Source: CAZNSX01 sp964575845
GTDB lineage: Bacteria; UBA8248; CAZNSX01
Assembly (NCBI GenBank): GCA_964575845.1
Contig: CAZNSX010000009.1
Coordinates: forward strand, 1-64,000
Length of the DNA stretch: 64,000 nucleotides
Direction of reading: 5' to 3'
Of this stretch, positions 24,892 to 33,581 are shown piece by piece. The position numbers and the translations under genes were made by a program. Below the pieces are notes generated by a model. The model was not told the origin of the DNA, did not search any database, and saw only the letters and a program-made list of their open reading frames with translations. Position 1 is the first letter of the stretch; every line of letters begins with the position of its first letter.

Positions 24892-26805
24892 CTAGCCTCT
24901 AATCTTAAAGATAATGATCCTGCTTCTTCTCGACCCAAGGATTTCCTGTTTCACCGTAACCAGCACGAGCTCTTCCCGCCCGTCGTTATCCACATCACCC
25001 ACAAAGAAGTCTGTGCCGTAGCCGGCCTGCTGCCTGGTGCGCCAGACCTCGGCGAGCCCGCTCCCATCCCAAACGAGGCTCACTATGTGGTTTCCCTCAT
25101 AGCCCAGACCCCTGACGGCACGGCTCACTGCGGGGAGGTTCTCGAGGGTCAGGAGTTCCTTCACACCGTCGCCATCCACATCGTAGACGAGAACCTTTCC
25201 CCGAACGGGGATTTCAACCTTAAGAGTGCCCAGACTATCTCGATCTCTAAAGGCCACCTCATGCTGGGCTTCAAAGTCAAACGACACGGGAAAACCGCCG
25301 TAGCGCTGGCTGCTCGTCCAGAGAACTCTGCCCCGGCTATTATATACACGGAGCTTGTCGTCGGCACCAACCTGTATATACTCCTCCCTGCCGTCGCCGT
25401 CAAGGTCCCAGATGGTGAAGGCCATTATGTCGAAATCCTTGGGAAGACCGAGGGAGCCGAGGGAGCGAAGCCCTCGGGACTTCCAGCCGAGCTTCACCAC
25501 CTTCCCGTAAAAGGGGGTCGTGATGCCCTGGCGCTGTGCCACAAGCAGGGGCTTCCCCTCTTGCGCCTTGAACGCGCGAAAGTAGTAATTTTGACTGGAG
25601 GTCAGGAGGCGGAGTTCTCCCCCCTCCAACTCCAGTACATAAGAGAGGAGCCCGGTATCGCGAACGCTTGTTACATAGATCTCTTCTCTCCCGTTTCCGT
25701 TTACATCGGCCACATCTATCCAGAGGCACTTGTCAAAGCCGCCCGCCTTGTAAGTGTAGAGGGCATCCAGGCGGCCCTCTACAACCCGGAAGACCTTGAT
25801 GAGGTTCTGGCCGGCCACCACCAGCTCATTCTTCCCGTCGCCATCCACATCGCCCAGGGCCGCGCCCCTCACCTCCATCCCGTCGAGGATGAACTGCTGA
25901 AGGGAGCCCTTGGCCGAAGGGGCCCCTTCTCTTGAGAGGAGAAACTGGGAGCCGAGGGAAGGACCCTGGGGCCTGGGAGCCTGGCCCTTCCCCTCGCGCG
26001 CAAGTGGCACGGGCGTCTGTGTTGCCACCACGGCGCTGGGCAGCTCAGCGAGGACGGCCTCCGCCTCCTCGAGGATATTGCCGGTCCCCAGGGAAAAGAG
26101 CCTCCCCTCCAGCACCATGTGCTCCTTCAGGGAGCGGATTGAGGTCTGCAGGACCAAGTCCCGGATGATAAGACGCTGAAGCTGCCGGGCGTTATCCCCC
26201 TCAAGGATCTTATCCAAGGGGATCCCGGTCTCAAGGAACCAGACCTGGAGCCGGTCCAGGTCGAAGACCTCAAAGCGGCCCGTGGCCTTAAGATATTCGA
26301 CGAGGGTGCGGGTGAGGAGGTCGGTATTGATGACTTCATCGGTCCTGTTGTGGAAGGGGAGAACGGCGATTCGCACCTTGGCCGAGGAGAACCGCACTTT
26401 ATCTCCCTTCCTCGGGCTATAGCCCTTGCCGGGCACGAGCCTCAGCATGCGCGCGATGGAGAACTTCTCCCTCACCTCGATGACTTCTGCTTCCCCTATC
26501 TTTTCCTCCAGATATCCCAGAACCTCGCCCGTGATGGGGTGCTTGAAGGCTTCCCCAGGCCGCAGCACGGAAAGGTTCAACCCCTTCTTGACCCTGTCGC
26601 GCTCGCCAAGGCCGAGATAAAGGTCACCCCCCTGGACCGAGACTACAAAGCCCTCTATATGGGGAAATCGCTCGCCGAACTTCTCGCTCATGTTGCGGAG
26701 GGCCTGCTGGTAGGCCGGCTCCTGAGCGTAGAGGGGTGATGAAGGCAAGAGGAGGAGCGCCGGTAGGATTATACCTAAGGATAAATTTCTCAAGAAGCGG
26801 CCCAT
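24892..26805 (-). CDS. exported FG-GAP (VCBS) repeat protein with a CsgG/TolB-like N-terminal region
   Basis: A 637-residue protein with a signal peptide (LSLGIILPALLLLPSSPLYA-QE). Residues ~140-260 look like the penicillin-binding-protein-activator/CsgG/TolB-N type fold (VRIAVLPFHNRTDEVINTDL, RFEVFDLDRLQ). The C-terminal ~330 residues carry five FG-GAP calcium-binding blades: GDVDGDGKNELVVAG, ADVNGNGREEIYVTS, WDLDGDGREEYIQVG, YDVDGDGVKELLTLE and GDVDNDGREELVLVT. Such repeats form beta-propellers at the cell surface or in the periplasm. The function is not known. It is divergent from the metallo-beta-lactamase-fold gene. GGGAGAGG precedes the ATG. Confidence 0.8.
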   Translation of the reverse strand: MGRFLRNLSLGIILPALLLLPSSPLYAQEPAYQQALRNMSEKFGERFPHIEGFVVSVQGGDLYLGLGERDRVKKGLNLSVLRPGEAFKHPITGEVLGYLEEKIGEAEVIEVREKFSIARMLRLVPGKGYSPRKGDKVRFSSAKVRIAVLPFHNRTDEVINTDLLTRTLVEYLKATGRFEVFDLDRLQVWFLETGIPLDKILEGDNARQLQRLIIRDLVLQTSIRSLKEHMVLEGRLFSLGTGNILEEAEAVLAELPSAVVATQTPVPLAREGKGQAPRPQGPSLGSQFLLSREGAPSAKGSLQQFILDGMEVRGAALGDVDGDGKNELVVAGQNLIKVFRVVEGRLDALYTYKAGGFDKCLWIDVADVNGNGREEIYVTSVRDTGLLSYVLELEGGELRLLTSSQNYYFRAFKAQEGKPLLVAQRQGITTPFYGKVVKLGWKSRGLRSLGSLGLPKDFDIMAFTIWDLDGDGREEYIQVGADDKLRVYNSRGRVLWTSSQRYGGFPVSFDFEAQHEVAFRDRDSLGTLKVEIPVRGKVLVYDVDGDGVKELLTLENLPAVSRAVRGLGYEGNHIVSLVWDGSGLAEVWRTRQQAGYGTDFFVGDVDNDGREELVLVTVKQEILGSRRSRIIIFKIRG

Positions 26806-27134
26806 TAAGAACCTCTCCCTTTAAGACCTAGCTCTTGGAGAGCCTCCCAGCCCATTGCTTACAAGGTTAACAAAATATCTCACCGCTTACAAGAAGCTAT
26901 CTGTCTGAATAATGCCTATAAAAGAAATCATTCCAAGGTGCTTAAACCTTGGGATAAGAATTTTGGGAGCCTTTGAGGTTTAAGCCGCATCCATATTAAC
27001 CCAATGGGGCCTCCTTTTGCCAGAGGGATTTCTCCCTAATGTACCCCCCTTTGATTTGCACAACCGGTTCATCGGGTCTATACTTCGACCGGCTATCCCA
27101 TTCAGCAGGACGAAGCATGAGAAGAGGGCGCACT
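26806..27134. promoter_or_regulatory. divergent intergenic region with repeat and palindrome
   Basis: A 329-base AT-rich region. GCTTACAAG occurs twice as a direct repeat (26857-26865 and 26885-26893, 28 bases apart). CCAAGGT and ACCTTGG (26933-26939 and 26946-26952) form a 7-bp inverted repeat with a 6-base loop and no T-run. The first repeat pair overlaps a weak minus-strand -35 (TTGTAA). These could be regulator sites. No gene was seen. Confidence 0.35.
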
Positions 27135-28004
27135 ATGAAGATAACCGATAGCATTCATGCACTGAGGTGTGATTTCACACTATGGGGTGAGCCCGGGGAG
27201 TTCATCCCCAGAAGTGTCTTCATCTATATCCTTTTGGGCGAGAGGGTCTGCCTTGTGGATACAGGCGTGGCCCAGTCAACCCCGCTCATCTACCGCGCCC
27301 TTAAAGAGCTGGGTCGGGAGCCAATGGATGTGGAGCTGGTCATCAATACCCATAGCCACGCGGACCACACGGGAGGAAACGAAGGGGTACGTTACCACTC
27401 GGGCGCAATTTTCTGCGCTCACCCCCTGGAGAAGCTTTGGATAGAAGATTATGAGGTCCAGTACCGCCACCGCCCCACCGCGGTCTTTCACAGCCTGGTG
27501 GGCTCCCCCGTGAGGGTGGAGCGGGAGCTGAGGGAGGGTGAGCTTCTCGACCTGGGGGGCCTTGAGCTCAGGGTGCTTCACACGCCCGGACATTCCCCTG
27601 GCTCCATATCGATCGAGCTTCCCGGCCAGGGGGCTCTGATTGCTGGCGATGCCGTGCCCCTTCCCGGAGGCCTTCCCATATATGAGGACGTGCCGACTCT
27701 TATGCGCTCTCTCAGGCGCCTCAAGTCTCTCCCAGAGCTTAAGCTTCTGCTCTCCGCCTGGCATCCCCTTGAGAGGAGGCATAAGCCTTATGCACTGCTG
27801 GATGAGGGCATGGGTTACGTGGAGAAGATCCACGGGGCGGTAGCCGAGGCTCTTGAAAAGGAGGGAGAGGAGGTCGATGGGAAAAGGCTCACGGAGGTCA
27901 CCTTTGAGCGTTTGGGCCTTCGCGGGATGAGGGCCATGCCCCTGGCCGTGCGCTCTATAGAGGGCCACAGAAAGGCCCTGAGAGAAGTGGGGAGAGAGAT
28001 TTGA
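27135..28004 (+). CDS. metallo-beta-lactamase-fold hydrolase
   Basis: A 289-residue MBL-fold protein. The metal signature NTHSHADHTGGN is present, followed by HTPGHSPGSISIE, the bridging aspartate in ALIAGDAVP and a late histidine in SAWHPL. It resembles glyoxalase II or RNase-Z-like small hydrolases. The start at ATG 27135 is preferred (MKITDSIHAL, the normal family N-terminus), with AGAGGG upstream. The open frame extends 32 codons further but without similarity. The C-terminal ~60 residues are an added helical part. The substrate is unknown. Confidence 0.85.
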   Translation: MKITDSIHALRCDFTLWGEPGEFIPRSVFIYILLGERVCLVDTGVAQSTPLIYRALKELGREPMDVELVINTHSHADHTGGNEGVRYHSGAIFCAHPLEKLWIEDYEVQYRHRPTAVFHSLVGSPVRVERELREGELLDLGGLELRVLHTPGHSPGSISIELPGQGALIAGDAVPLPGGLPIYEDVPTLMRSLRRLKSLPELKLLLSAWHPLERRHKPYALLDEGMGYVEKIHGAVAEALEKEGEEVDGKRLTEVTFERLGLRGMRAMPLAVRSIEGHRKALREVGREI

Positions 28005-28240
28005 GGGAAAGCCTGAGGCTCGGCGTGCTGATCGTCACTCTCTCGACAGTGGGCCTCTTCCTGGCCGTAGCCCTCTGGCGCATGGCCATGCTGGGCTGGA
28101 GGGCTCCATTCACGCGGGCGATCCTCAAGGAGGCGGCCATTGAGATAGGGCAGGTCCTTCTTGTGGGCGGCCTTACCCTTTACTTCCTGATAAAATGGCG
28201 GCCACGGGGGAGGACCGATAGGTCTATTGAAAAGAACTGA
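28001..28240 (+). CDS. small two-helix membrane protein
   Basis: 79 residues from a TTG start that overlaps the stop of the hydrolase gene (TTGA). Two hydrophobic helices are clear (LGVLIVTLSTVGLFLAVALW and IGQVLLVGGLTLYFLI), with a basic C-terminus (KWRPRGRTDR). No family is recognised. The tight coupling suggests co-translation with the hydrolase. Confidence 0.6.
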   Translation: MRESLRLGVLIVTLSTVGLFLAVALWRMAMLGWRAPFTRAILKEAAIEIGQVLLVGGLTLYFLIKWRPRGRTDRSIEKN

Positions 28241-28370
28241 GCGTGCATGAGGGGTGGGAGATCACGTTGCACGAGAGGTGATGTTTATCAAGCCCGCCCG
28301 GAAAGCCCAGATGATTCCCCTCGACATCCTTCAGCCAGCGTCATGGATGCTGCTCCCCCGCGCGAGGTGG

Positions 28371-30005
28371 CTACACCGGACAGACAAGCTTTCCCATGCG
28401 CTCGGTGAGCCGTAGGTTCTCCGAGTAGTCCACAGGCACAGAGACGATTGCGGGCATGGAGGAGGCGAGAGCCTCCCGCAGAGCAGGGGCCAGCTCTTCG
28501 GCTCCCCGCACCTCAATGCCCCGTGCGCCAAAGGCCTCGGAAAATTTGATGAAATCAGGATTGGAGAAGGCCACGCCCGATTTTCTCCCGAAGTACCTTA
28601 TCTGCTTCCAGCTGATCATCCCGTACTCCCCATCGTTCATGATAAGGGCAACCAAAGACAGCTTCAGCCGGCAGGCCGTCTCAAGTTCCTGGGCATTCAT
28701 GAGGAACCCGCCGTCTCCCATGAGGGCCAGGACCCTTCGCTCCGGATAGAGGAGCTTCGCAGCGACGGCCCCGGGAAGGGCGATGCCCATGGAGCAGAAG
28801 CCGTTGCTGATGATGACGGTGTTGGGTTCATAGGTCCTATAGAGGCGCGCCACCCAGAGCTTATGCGCACCCACGTCGCTTATGAGAATATCATCCGGCG
28901 CCAGCGCTTTCCTGACCTCATGAATCACCCGTTGGGGGGTCAGGGGGAAGCGCTGGGAGTGGGCGTTTTCCTCCAGCTCCGTGAAGATATAGTCCCTCAG
29001 GGTACGGCTGTAGTGGAACTCTTTGGGACTATTTATGATGTGGCGAAGGGCATCGAGGGTTTCGGCTATATCGCCTGTGAGCTCGATGTCGGGCATGTAG
29101 TGGGCGTCCACCTCGGAGGGGGTGGAGTCTATGTGCAGGATGCGCTTTCGGCCATCGGGGTTCCAGAACTCAGGGTCGTACTCCACGAGGTCATAGCCCA
29201 CTGCGATGATGACGTCCGCCCGGTCGAACCCACAGCTGACATAGTCTTTGCTCTGAAGGCCTATGGTGAGAAGGGAGAGGTCATCTTCCCACGAGAGGGC
29301 TCCTTTCCCCATGAAGGTCTCAGCCACGGGGATCTGCGCATGGTGAGCAAAAGCCCGGAGGGCCTGGGCGGCCCTTCCGCGAATGACGCCGTTTCCTGAG
29401 AGAATGAGAGGATAGCGCGCCTCATCAATGAGCTTCACTGCGGCCCTGAGCGCCCTCTCATCAGGGGTGGCCCTCTGGGCATTTCCTGGGCGAAGGGGCT
29501 CTCCTTCTGCCTCCTCCCCGGCCACATCCTCGGGAAACTCTATATGGCAGGCTCCCGGCTTCTCCGTCTGAGCCACCTTGAAGGCTTTGCGTACCACCTC
29601 CGGGACGGTGGCCCCCCGCTCCACCCGGACGTTCCACTTGGTAATGGGCCGGAAGCTTTCGACTATGTCTATATGTTGATGGGACTCCTTGTGGAGGCGC
29701 CTGAGACCCGCCTGGCCCGTTATGGCCACGAGAGGCGCCCTGTCCAGGTTGGCATCAGCCACCCCCGTCACCAGGTTGGTGGCCCCGGGTCCCAAGGTAG
29801 CCAGGCACACCCCCGCCCTTCCCGTGAGGCGACCGGAAACATCGGCCATGAACGCGGCTCCCTGCTCATGCCGGGTAGGGATGAAGCTTATGGAAGAAGA
29901 GAGCAGCGCATCGAGGAAATCCAGATTCTCCTCTCCCGGAAGGCCGAAGATGTATCGGACCCCTTCCCTCTCAAGGCATCTGGCAAAAAGCTCAGCACTT
30001 CGCAT
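28371..30005 (-). CDS. acetolactate synthase-like thiamine diphosphate enzyme
   Basis: A 544-residue ThDP-dependent enzyme of the acetolactate synthase/pyruvate oxidase family. IFGLPGEENLDFLDAL and RHEQGAAFMADVSGRLTG carry the catalytic Glu. LATLGPGATNLVTGVADA is a conserved block, and the ThDP/Mg motif is MGDGGFLMNAQELETACRLKL. It resembles the catabolic AlsS-type enzyme, which needs no regulatory subunit; none is encoded nearby. Reaction: two pyruvate to acetolactate plus CO2. The glyoxylate carboligase or sulfoacetaldehyde acetyltransferase families cannot be fully excluded. It follows the aconitase gene by about 87 bases. Confidence 0.82.
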   Translation of the reverse strand: MRSAELFARCLEREGVRYIFGLPGEENLDFLDALLSSSISFIPTRHEQGAAFMADVSGRLTGRAGVCLATLGPGATNLVTGVADANLDRAPLVAITGQAGLRRLHKESHQHIDIVESFRPITKWNVRVERGATVPEVVRKAFKVAQTEKPGACHIEFPEDVAGEEAEGEPLRPGNAQRATPDERALRAAVKLIDEARYPLILSGNGVIRGRAAQALRAFAHHAQIPVAETFMGKGALSWEDDLSLLTIGLQSKDYVSCGFDRADVIIAVGYDLVEYDPEFWNPDGRKRILHIDSTPSEVDAHYMPDIELTGDIAETLDALRHIINSPKEFHYSRTLRDYIFTELEENAHSQRFPLTPQRVIHEVRKALAPDDILISDVGAHKLWVARLYRTYEPNTVIISNGFCSMGIALPGAVAAKLLYPERRVLALMGDGGFLMNAQELETACRLKLSLVALIMNDGEYGMISWKQIRYFGRKSGVAFSNPDFIKFSEAFGARGIEVRGAEELAPALREALASSMPAIVSVPVDYSENLRLTERMGKLVCPV

Positions 30006-30092
30006 TCGTCAAACCCGCACTGGCTTGAGGAGAGCGGGACTGCTGACTACCCCGGGACGCAGGTCTTCCCCCTCTAAACCCTAAAACCTCCG

Positions 30093-32021
30093 TTATCGCT
30101 GCTGTTCCCGCGTCCAGTTGAGGAGACCTCCGGCCTTTATTATGGCAAACTCCCGGGAGTCCAGGGGACACCGAAGGGCTATCTCCTTCCCCTTAGTCTT
30201 GTTAATCAGGTTAAAGACTTCTCCCTTCTTAAGCTTCTCGCTGACACCGGTGAGCTCCAGTTCATCGCCTTGCTCCAGGCTCTCATAATCGGCCGGGGTC
30301 GCAAGCTCCAGGGGGAGGATGCCAAAATTTACGAGATTAGCCCTGTGGATGCGTGCGAAAGACTTGGCGATAACCCCCTTCAGCCCCAGGAACATGGGCG
30401 CAAGCGCAGCATGTTCCCGCGAGGAGCCCTGCCCGTAGTTCTCGCCGCCGACCACGAACCCTCCCCCCGCTTTATGGGCCCTCTCGGGGAAAGTCGGGTC
30501 AACGTTCTCGAATACATGCTCGGAGATGGCCGGGATGTTGGACCTCAAGGGAAGCACCTTAGCTCCAGCGGGCATGATGTGGTCGGTTGTGATGTTATCG
30601 CCCACCTTAAGGAGCACCTGTCCCTCGACCCTCTCGGGAAGAGCCTTATTCAGGGGGACGGGTTTGATGTTGGGCCCCCGTACGACTTCCATCCCAGAGG
30701 GGTCCTTCGCTGGGGGGATAATCATGTTATCGTTGATGATGAAACGCTCGGGCCACTCTATTTTGGGCATCTCTCCGAGGCTACGGGGGTCAGTTATCTT
30801 GCCCTCGAGGGCCGTGGCGGCACAGGTCTCGGGACCGCACAGATAGAGAAAATCATCGGCGGTGCCGCTCCTTCCCTTAAAGTTCCGATTGAACGAGCGC
30901 ACGGACGCCCCGCCCGAGGGAGGTGCCTGCCCCATCCCGATGCATGGGCCGCAGGCCGACTCCAGGATGCGGCAGCCGGCGGCTACGAGTTCCGCCAGGG
31001 CTCCTTCCCTGGCGATCATTTCATAGACCTGCTTGGAGCCCGGCGATATGGTCATGTTGAGACTCGGGTGGACGCGCTTCCCGTTAAGGATGTTAGCCAC
31101 CACCATGAGGTCGTAGTAAGAAGAGTTAGTACAGCTCCCCACGCACACCTGGGCGACCGGAGTTCCCTCCACCTCCCTGACCGGCTTCACATTGTCGGGG
31201 CTTGAGGGAAGGGCGATGAGGGGTTCGAGCTCACTTAAATTTATCTCTATCTCCTCGTCATACTCTGCATCCACATCGGGCAGCAACTCTCTCCAGCACT
31301 CCTCCCTGCCCTGAGCCCTGAGGTAGTTGCGGGTGACCTCATCGGAGAGGAAGACGGAGGAGGTGGCCCCCAGCTCTGCTCCCATGTTCGTGATGGTTGC
31401 CCGCTGGGGCACGGCGAGGGTTGATACCCCGGGCCCTGTGTACTCCATGATCTTGCCCAGACCCCCCTTGACGCTGATGCGTCTCAATAGCTCCAGAATG
31501 ATATCCTTTGCTGACACCCAAGGGGGGAGTTCTCCTGTGAGGAAGACGTTCACCACTTTGGGAACATTTATGTAGTAGGAGGCGCCTCCCATGGCCGCGG
31601 CGACATCAAGCCCGCCCGCGCCTATGGCAATCATCCCCATTCCGCCCGCAGTAGGCGTGTGGCTATCAGAACCGATGAGGGTCTTCCCCGGCTGGGCAAA
31701 CCTCTCCAGGTGCACCTGGTGGCAGATGCCGTTTCCCGGTCGAGAGAAGTAGGCGCCGTACTTGGTGGCGGCGGACTGCAGATAGCGGTGGTCGTCCGCA
31801 TTCTCAAAGCCCGTCTGCAGGACGTTGTGATCCGCGTAGCTGACGGCAAGCTCCGTCTGTATACGGGGGATGCCCATGGCTTCGAACTGGAGGTATGCCA
31901 TGGTGCCTGTCGCGTCCTGGGTGAGGGCCTGGTCCATCCTGATAGCCACCCGCTCCCCGGGGGCCAGGGTGCCGGAAACCAGATGCGCAGAGAGAATCTT
32001 GTAGACCAGGTTCTTTCCCAT
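30093..32021 (-). CDS. aconitate hydratase
   Basis: A 642-residue aconitase of the shorter mitochondrial/AcnA-like type, isomerising citrate and isocitrate in the TCA cycle. [4Fe-4S] ligand cysteines are in VCVGSCTNSSYYDL and ESACGPCIGMG. GSDSHTPTAGGMGMIAIGAG and the swivel-domain ENYGQGSSREHAAL with KSFARIHRANLVNFGILPL complete the family signature. Homoaconitase or isopropylmalate isomerase is less likely, because both domains are in one chain and the TCA context fits. The ATG start has GGGAGG upstream. Confidence 0.93.
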   Translation of the reverse strand: MGKNLVYKILSAHLVSGTLAPGERVAIRMDQALTQDATGTMAYLQFEAMGIPRIQTELAVSYADHNVLQTGFENADDHRYLQSAATKYGAYFSRPGNGICHQVHLERFAQPGKTLIGSDSHTPTAGGMGMIAIGAGGLDVAAAMGGASYYINVPKVVNVFLTGELPPWVSAKDIILELLRRISVKGGLGKIMEYTGPGVSTLAVPQRATITNMGAELGATSSVFLSDEVTRNYLRAQGREECWRELLPDVDAEYDEEIEINLSELEPLIALPSSPDNVKPVREVEGTPVAQVCVGSCTNSSYYDLMVVANILNGKRVHPSLNMTISPGSKQVYEMIAREGALAELVAAGCRILESACGPCIGMGQAPPSGGASVRSFNRNFKGRSGTADDFLYLCGPETCAATALEGKITDPRSLGEMPKIEWPERFIINDNMIIPPAKDPSGMEVVRGPNIKPVPLNKALPERVEGQVLLKVGDNITTDHIMPAGAKVLPLRSNIPAISEHVFENVDPTFPERAHKAGGGFVVGGENYGQGSSREHAALAPMFLGLKGVIAKSFARIHRANLVNFGILPLELATPADYESLEQGDELELTGVSEKLKKGEVFNLINKTKGKEIALRCPLDSREFAIIKAGGLLNWTREQQR

Positions 32022-32126
32022 TTTCTCATGCCTCCCGGTTGTTTTGACCTATGCATTTTTCCTCGATGCGAGAGGGAAACCTTGGATAGAACGAAAAAGC
32101 CATCAATAAAGGGTCTCCCAGCTCCC

Positions 32127-32558
32127 TCAGGCTCCCTCCCCCGCCTTGGGCTTCAGCCTGAAGAGAAGCCACTGGCGCTCGCCCGTCTTGAGAAGCTGGT
32201 AGTTCCCGCGCAGCCTCTCCCCTCTAAGCCTCGCCTTAATGCCCCGCTCAGACCTTTCCAGAAGCTCAAAACTCCCCCTGTCCCAAACCACTACCTCGCC
32301 GGCTCCGTACTGCCCCTCGGGGATGACGCCCTCAAAATCTATGTAATCGAGGGGATGGTCTTCCACCTCCACGGCAAGACGTTTCACACCGGGCTCCTCC
32401 GGCGGCCCCTTGGGCACGGCCCAGCTCTTAAGCACTCCGTCGAGTTCAAGGCGAAAGTCCCAGTGCAGGTGGCGCGCGTGGTGCTCATGCACCACGAAGC
32501 GCCCGCGGGAGCAAACGGCGAACTCAGGCCCCTTTGCCTCAGCTTTCCCCGGCTTCAT
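32127..32558 (-). CDS. standalone LigD-type 3'-phosphoesterase domain protein
   Basis: A 143-residue protein consisting only of the 3'-phosphoesterase module of bacterial DNA ligase D. The metal and phosphate residues are in RFVVHEHHARHLHWDFRLEL (H-x-x-x-x-L-H-x-D-x-R-L). LKSWAVPKGP, DHPLDYIDFEGVIPEGQYGAG and VVVWDRGSF are the other diagnostic blocks. It removes 3'-phosphate or ribonucleotide ends during non-homologous end joining. Neither ligase nor polymerase domains are attached. Unusually, it sits 19 bases after the E1 beta gene in a metabolic operon. Confidence 0.92.
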   Translation of the reverse strand: MKPGKAEAKGPEFAVCSRGRFVVHEHHARHLHWDFRLELDGVLKSWAVPKGPPEEPGVKRLAVEVEDHPLDYIDFEGVIPEGQYGAGEVVVWDRGSFELLERSERGIKARLRGERLRGNYQLLKTGERQWLLFRLKPKAGEGA

Positions 32559-32577
32559 CGCTCCTGTATAAGTGACG

Positions 32578-33579
32578 TCAGATATCCCCGTCGGGCCCAG
32601 AGTCGAGAAGCTCCCGGGCTGCCCCGGCTATGCTCTCGGCGCTGGGGATGCCCGCCAGCTCCAGCCTTCGGCTGTAGGGAGCGGGCGCCTCGGCCCCGGT
32701 GAGCACCTTTACCGGAGCATCCAGCTCATCGAATGCATTCTCATAGATGATGCTCGCCACGTCCCCCCCGAGGCCACCTCGCCTCCATCCCTCCTGGACC
32801 ACGAGGACCCTATTGGTCTTACAGATGGACGTGAGAACGGTCTCAAGGTCGAGGGGCCTCAAGCTCCTCAGGTCCAATACCTCAGCTTCGATCCCCTCCT
32901 TCTCCAAGAGCTTTGCCCCCTCCAGGCTCATTATGGCCATGCGGTTGTAAGATAGGATGGTGAGGTCCCTCCCCGGCCGCTTCACATCGGCCGAACCCAG
33001 GGGGATGAGATACTCCTCCTCGGGCACCTCTCCCTTGAGGCCGTAGAGGATTTCATTTTCCAGGAAAATGACGGGATTATCGTCTCTTATGGCGGATTTC
33101 AAAAGCCCCTTGGCATCATAAGGGGTACTGGGGGTTACCACCTTGAGACCCGGCACATGCACGAAGTAGGACTCAAGCGATTGAGAGTGCTGAGCCCCGA
33201 GGCCCAAGCCTCCTCCATTAGGCGCCCTGATGACCACGGGCACGGTGAACTGCCCGCCCGACATGTAGCAGATTTTTGCCGCATGGTTCACTATCTGGTC
33301 CAGGGCCAGGATGGAAAAGTTGACGGTCATCATCTCCACCACAGGCCTCAGGCCCATCATGGCCGCGCCTATGCCGATGCCCGCTATGGCTTCCTCTGAG
33401 ATGGGCGTATCGCAGACCCTCCCCTCCCCGAATTCCGCCATGAGTCCCCGGGTCACCTTGTAGGCTCCCTCGTATACTCCCACCTCCTCCCCGCAGATGA
33501 AGACCCGCCCATCGCGCTCCATCTCCTCCCGCAAAGCCTGGTTCAGGGCTTCCCGGTAAGTTATTTCCAAACGAATCAC
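32578..33579 (-). CDS. 2-oxoacid dehydrogenase E1 component, beta subunit (pyruvate/acetoin type)
   Basis: A 333-residue E1 beta subunit. The N-terminus reads ITYREALNQALREEMERDGR. FICGEEVGVYEGAYKVT and VCDTPISEEAIAGIGIGAAM are the conserved ThDP-pocket segments, and GAQHSQSLESYFVHVPGLKV is close to pyruvate and acetoin dehydrogenases. Works with the alpha subunit encoded immediately upstream. GTG start overlapping the GGGTGA region after the E1 alpha stop. No E2 or E3 gene follows. Confidence 0.93.
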   Translation of the reverse strand: MIRLEITYREALNQALREEMERDGRVFICGEEVGVYEGAYKVTRGLMAEFGEGRVCDTPISEEAIAGIGIGAAMMGLRPVVEMMTVNFSILALDQIVNHAAKICYMSGGQFTVPVVIRAPNGGGLGLGAQHSQSLESYFVHVPGLKVVTPSTPYDAKGLLKSAIRDDNPVIFLENEILYGLKGEVPEEEYLIPLGSADVKRPGRDLTILSYNRMAIMSLEGAKLLEKEGIEAEVLDLRSLRPLDLETVLTSICKTNRVLVVQEGWRRGGLGGDVASIIYENAFDELDAPVKVLTGAEAPAPYSRRLELAGIPSAESIAGAARELLDSGPDGDI

Positions 33580-33581
33580 CC

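Noticed and set aside
24733..25935. 400-codon plus-strand frame
   Set aside because: Antisense to the FG-GAP repeat protein. The repeats on the minus strand explain the region, and the antisense product has no domain.
30270..31205. 311-codon plus-strand frame
   Set aside because: Entirely within aconitase on the opposite strand and without a recognisable domain.
31659..32702. 347-codon open frame on the plus strand
   Set aside because: It crosses three well-supported minus-strand genes (aconitase, phosphoesterase, E1 beta) and has no coherent domain, so it is a shadow of GC-rich coding.
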